A stretch of 6,538 bases of DNA from an uncultured Methanobrevibacter sp. (GTDB taxonomy: Archaea; Methanobacteriota; Methanobacteria; Methanobacteriales; Methanobacteriaceae). Position numbers and translations under genes: made by a program. This document shows, in pieces, positions 5,109-6,538 of the stretch. The notes below the pieces were generated by a model. That model was not told the origin of the DNA, did not search any database, and saw only the letters and a program-made list of their open reading frames with translations. Numbering within the stretch: position 1 is the stretch's first letter; every line of letters starts with the position of its first letter. Where the stretch lies: contig CAMODR010000074.1 in the NCBI GenBank assembly GCA_946611495.1, forward strand, positions 1-6,538, written 5' to 3'.

Positions 5109-5726
5109 ATGGGATTGACTTCCGTATTTCTTGAAGTGGAGAATAAAAACGTTTTCATTTTAGGCACAGGAGAAGTGGCTACAAGAAGAGCCAACCGATT
5201 TTTAGACAAGGGAGCCAATGTCATTTTAGCTGGAACAGATATGGCTGATGAACTAAAAGAAAAAGGAGCCATATTAAAACCATTAGAAAATCTTGAAGAA
5301 TTGGTGGAATGGAGCGATATTGTCATTACTGCCAGTGGAGATGAAGAATTATCAAAATATATTGCATCCATAAGCAAAGACAAACTATTAAACAGATCCG
5401 AAAAGCCTGAAGAGGGCAACTTAATAGTTCCAACTAGTTTTTTAATAGATGATATAGAAATATCCATTTTTACAAATGGCAAAAGCCCTTTAATGGCTAA
5501 GGAACTTAGAAAAAGAATCCAAGCAACCATTAAAAAAGAAGATTTGCTTGAAATCAAACTTCAAGATTATACAAGAACACTATTAAAAGAAAAACTGGAT
5601 AATCAAAAGGATAGAAAAGAAATTCTCTATAAAATTCTAAATGATTCTCAAATCCAGAACCTTTTAAAGAATGATAAGCTTGATGATGCAAAAAAGCTTG
5701 CAGACTCAATAATTAAAGACTTATAA
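5109..5726 (+). CDS. Precorrin-2 dehydrogenase / siroheme synthase N-terminal type (sirohydrochlorin-forming)
   Basis: A 205-residue cytoplasmic enzyme of the CysG-N/Met8p family, which oxidises precorrin-2 to sirohydrochlorin with NAD+. Some relatives also chelate iron. In methanogens sirohydrochlorin feeds siroheme and coenzyme F430. Residues 13-40 form the Rossmann strand-loop-helix (VFILGTGEVATRRANRFLDKG) with the family's G-x-G-x-VA-x-R signature. TASGDEELSKYI (74-85) and NLIVPTSF...ISIFTNGKSPLMAKELRKRI (104-137) match the substrate region, and the rest is a charged helical tail. Where bacterial CysG has Asn-Val-Val-Asp-Asp, this protein reads N95-R-S-E-K99, so Glu98 falls in place of the catalytic Asp. 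There is no uroporphyrinogen methyltransferase domain. ATG 5109 is preceded by GGCGA with the same four-base spacing seen at the wall protein and atwA genes. It is followed by hemA after 141 bases, a common archaeal neighbourhood. Confidence 0.88.
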   Translation: MGLTSVFLEVENKNVFILGTGEVATRRANRFLDKGANVILAGTDMADELKEKGAILKPLENLEELVEWSDIVITASGDEELSKYIASISKDKLLNRSEKPEEGNLIVPTSFLIDDIEISIFTNGKSPLMAKELRKRIQATIKKEDLLEIKLQDYTRTLLKEKLDNQKDRKEILYKILNDSQIQNLLKNDKLDDAKKLADSIIKDL

Positions 5727-5812
5727 AAGTAAATTTGAACTTGCATAAAAGTAAAATATGAGCATCACAGAAGTAACATATGAACATCACAATAAGTAAC
5801 ATATGAAATTAA
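5725..5812 (+). repeat. Four-copy imperfect ~22-bp tandem repeat between the precorrin-2 dehydrogenase gene and hemA
   Basis: Units at 5725-5746, 5747-5768, 5769-5790 and 5791-5812 align on the core AAGTAA-(A/C)-AT-(A/T)TGA(A/G)C, followed by CATCAC in units 2 and 3. Units 2 and 3 differ mainly in the first bases and at two core positions. Units 3 and 4 share AAGTAACATATGAA. Unit 1 is the most diverged and overlaps the stop codon by two bases. There are no unique spacers, so it is not a CRISPR array. It may be a slippage-derived repeat or a set of binding sites ahead of hemA. Confidence 0.7.
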
Positions 5813-5855
5813 AATAATTATTATATCATTAATATTGTATTTAAATCCAAATTAA

Positions 5856-5860
5856 GGAGA
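5856..5860 (+). promoter_or_regulatory. Ribosome binding site that fixes the TTG start of hemA
   Basis: GGAGA, within AAGGAGA, stands seven bases before TTG 5868. That is the same spacing as GGAG before the marker-9 ATG. The next in-frame ATG (5916) has no such site before it and would remove the conserved first strand of the protein. Confidence 0.75.
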
Positions 5861-5867
5861 TTATAAA

Positions 5868-6538
5868 TTGATAATCAATATCCGTGTAGACCATACCATT
5901 GCAGACATAGAAACAATGGAAAAAGTATCAAAAGATTTAAAGGAACTATTTGCCCAATTAAAACAATTATTTGACATTAGGGAATACATTGAAATAAATA
6001 CCTGTAACAGATACGAATATTTCATATACACAAACTACAGCGATGATGGGGAAGAGAAAGAACTCCTTAAAAACAATCAGGATAATATAATAATACAATA
6101 TAATGATGATGCAATTCTCCACTTATTCAGAATGACTTCAGGCCTTGAATCAATGATTATTGGTGAAGACCAAATTTTAGGCCAAATCAAAGATGCAAGA
6201 GCCAAAAGCATTAAGGAAGATCATTGTGGAGAAAAATTAAACACTATTTTTACAAAAGCAATACATGTAGGCCAAGTCGTAAGGAATAAAACCAAAATTA
6301 ATCAAGGTTCCATTTCCATAGGTTCTGCTGCAGTAGACCTTGCTGAAGAGAATCTTGGAGACTTGCAAGGAAAATGCGTTCTTGTAATTGGTGCAGGAAA
6401 AATGGGAACATTAGTTGCAAAGGCATTGGCTGAAAAAAACCTTAGAGCAATATTTGTAGCAAACAGAACATATTATAAGGCTGTCAGACTTGCAGAAGAG
6501 CTTGAAGGAGAAGCTATCCTATTTGATAAATTTGAAGA
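5868..6538 (+). CDS. hemA: Glutamyl-tRNA reductase, N-terminal part (runs off the window)
   Basis: HemA reduces glutamyl-tRNA(Glu) with NADPH to glutamate-1-semialdehyde, the first committed step of tetrapyrrole synthesis (heme, siroheme, cobamide and F430 in methanogens). About 223 codons are present out of the roughly 400 usual; the 3' end is cut by the window edge, not by mutation. The reading frame is open throughout. Residues 1-16 give the conserved first strand (INIRVDHTIADI). The catalytic cysteine is C46 in NTCNRYEYF. GLESMIIGEDQILGQIKDA (positions 92 to 110) is the hallmark catalytic-domain motif, followed by the linker helix and QGSISIGSAAVDLA. The NADPH-binding Rossmann loop is VIGAGKMG, with glycines at 175, 177 and 180. 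The start is TTG 5868, supported by GGAGA seven bases upstream and by the N-terminal match. A TATA-like TTATATC (5821-5827) suggests it could also have its own promoter. It lies downstream of the precorrin-2 dehydrogenase gene in the same direction. Confidence 0.93.
   Translation, partial: MIINIRVDHTIADIETMEKVSKDLKELFAQLKQLFDIREYIEINTCNRYEYFIYTNYSDDGEEKELLKNNQDNIIIQYNDDAILHLFRMTSGLESMIIGEDQILGQIKDARAKSIKEDHCGEKLNTIFTKAIHVGQVVRNKTKINQGSISIGSAAVDLAEENLGDLQGKCVLVIGAGKMGTLVAKALAEKNLRAIFVANRTYYKAVRLAEELEGEAILFDKFE

Noticed and set aside
5105..5557. Minus-strand open frame of 150 codons opposite the precorrin-2 dehydrogenase gene
   Set aside because: It is fully antisense to a conserved enzyme, with a Ser/Leu/Phe-rich composition typical of a complement-strand frame, and has no motif.
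5725..5812. CRISPR-like repeat array
   Set aside because: The units abut one another with no unique spacers of constant length, and there are no cas genes nearby.
5916..5918. In-frame ATG (Met17) as the hemA start
   Set aside because: It would delete the conserved first strand (INIRVDHTIADI) and has no ribosome binding site. TTG 5868 has GGAGA at good spacing.

Overview
The window is very AT-rich and reads as chromosomal DNA of a methanogenic archaeon of the order Methanobacteriales, most likely Methanobrevibacter. This rests on three things. It encodes the methyl-coenzyme M reductase activation ATPase (AtwA, component A2) and a methanogenesis marker 9 type cysteine protein. It has a secreted, lysine/asparagine-rich wall protein with Ig-like domains of the kind common in Methanobrevibacter. 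Its ribosome binding sites (GGTGA/GGAG) and T-tract gene ends are typical of the group. The genus assignment is inference. No mobile element, tRNA, rRNA or CRISPR array is visible. All genes lie on the + strand.

Layout: (1) 211-1365, a secreted peptidoglycan-binding-domain/Ig-like surface protein. (2) 1366-1626, a T-rich gene end with a 28-bp direct repeat, then a compact promoter flanked by two inverted repeats. (3) 1627-2271, a DUF134/UPF0251 helix-turn-helix protein carrying two zinc ribbons. (4) 2272-2589, a 318-base AT-rich spacer with a 45-bp-period duplication. (5) 2590-4200, atwA, a tandem ABC ATPase with a four-cysteine insertion. (6) 4201-4580, a 380-base spacer: a repeated T-rich terminator region, then a promoter region with nested inverted repeats. 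(7) 4581-5063, a methanogenesis marker 9 type protein with a duplicated C...CC...C module and a UBA-like tail. (8) 5109-5726, a precorrin-2 dehydrogenase (siroheme synthase type). (9) 5868 to the window end, the N-terminal part of glutamyl-tRNA reductase (hemA, TTG start), cut by the window edge.

How they fit together: HemA makes the committed step to 5-aminolevulinate, and precorrin-2 dehydrogenase makes sirohydrochlorin. In methanogens sirohydrochlorin is the branch point to coenzyme F430, the nickel cofactor of methyl-coenzyme M reductase (Mcr). AtwA supplies ATP-driven activation of Mcr by reduction of the F430 nickel. The marker-9 protein sits 45 bases upstream of the precorrin-2 dehydrogenase gene and is probably co-transcribed with it. 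Much of the right half of the window therefore bears on making and activating the Mcr cofactor. The DUF134 protein may be a regulator, and its own promoter carries a perfect 20-bp palindrome over the expected transcription start. Its target genes cannot be told from the sequence.

The most noteworthy items are the internally duplicated eight-cysteine protein with a UBA-like tail next to tetrapyrrole genes, the shared TTATGA/TCATAA arms in two promoter regions, a 9-bp hairpin wrapped around the marker-9 stop codon, a four-copy ~22-bp tandem repeat between the two tetrapyrrole genes, and the replaced catalytic Asp region in the precorrin-2 dehydrogenase.
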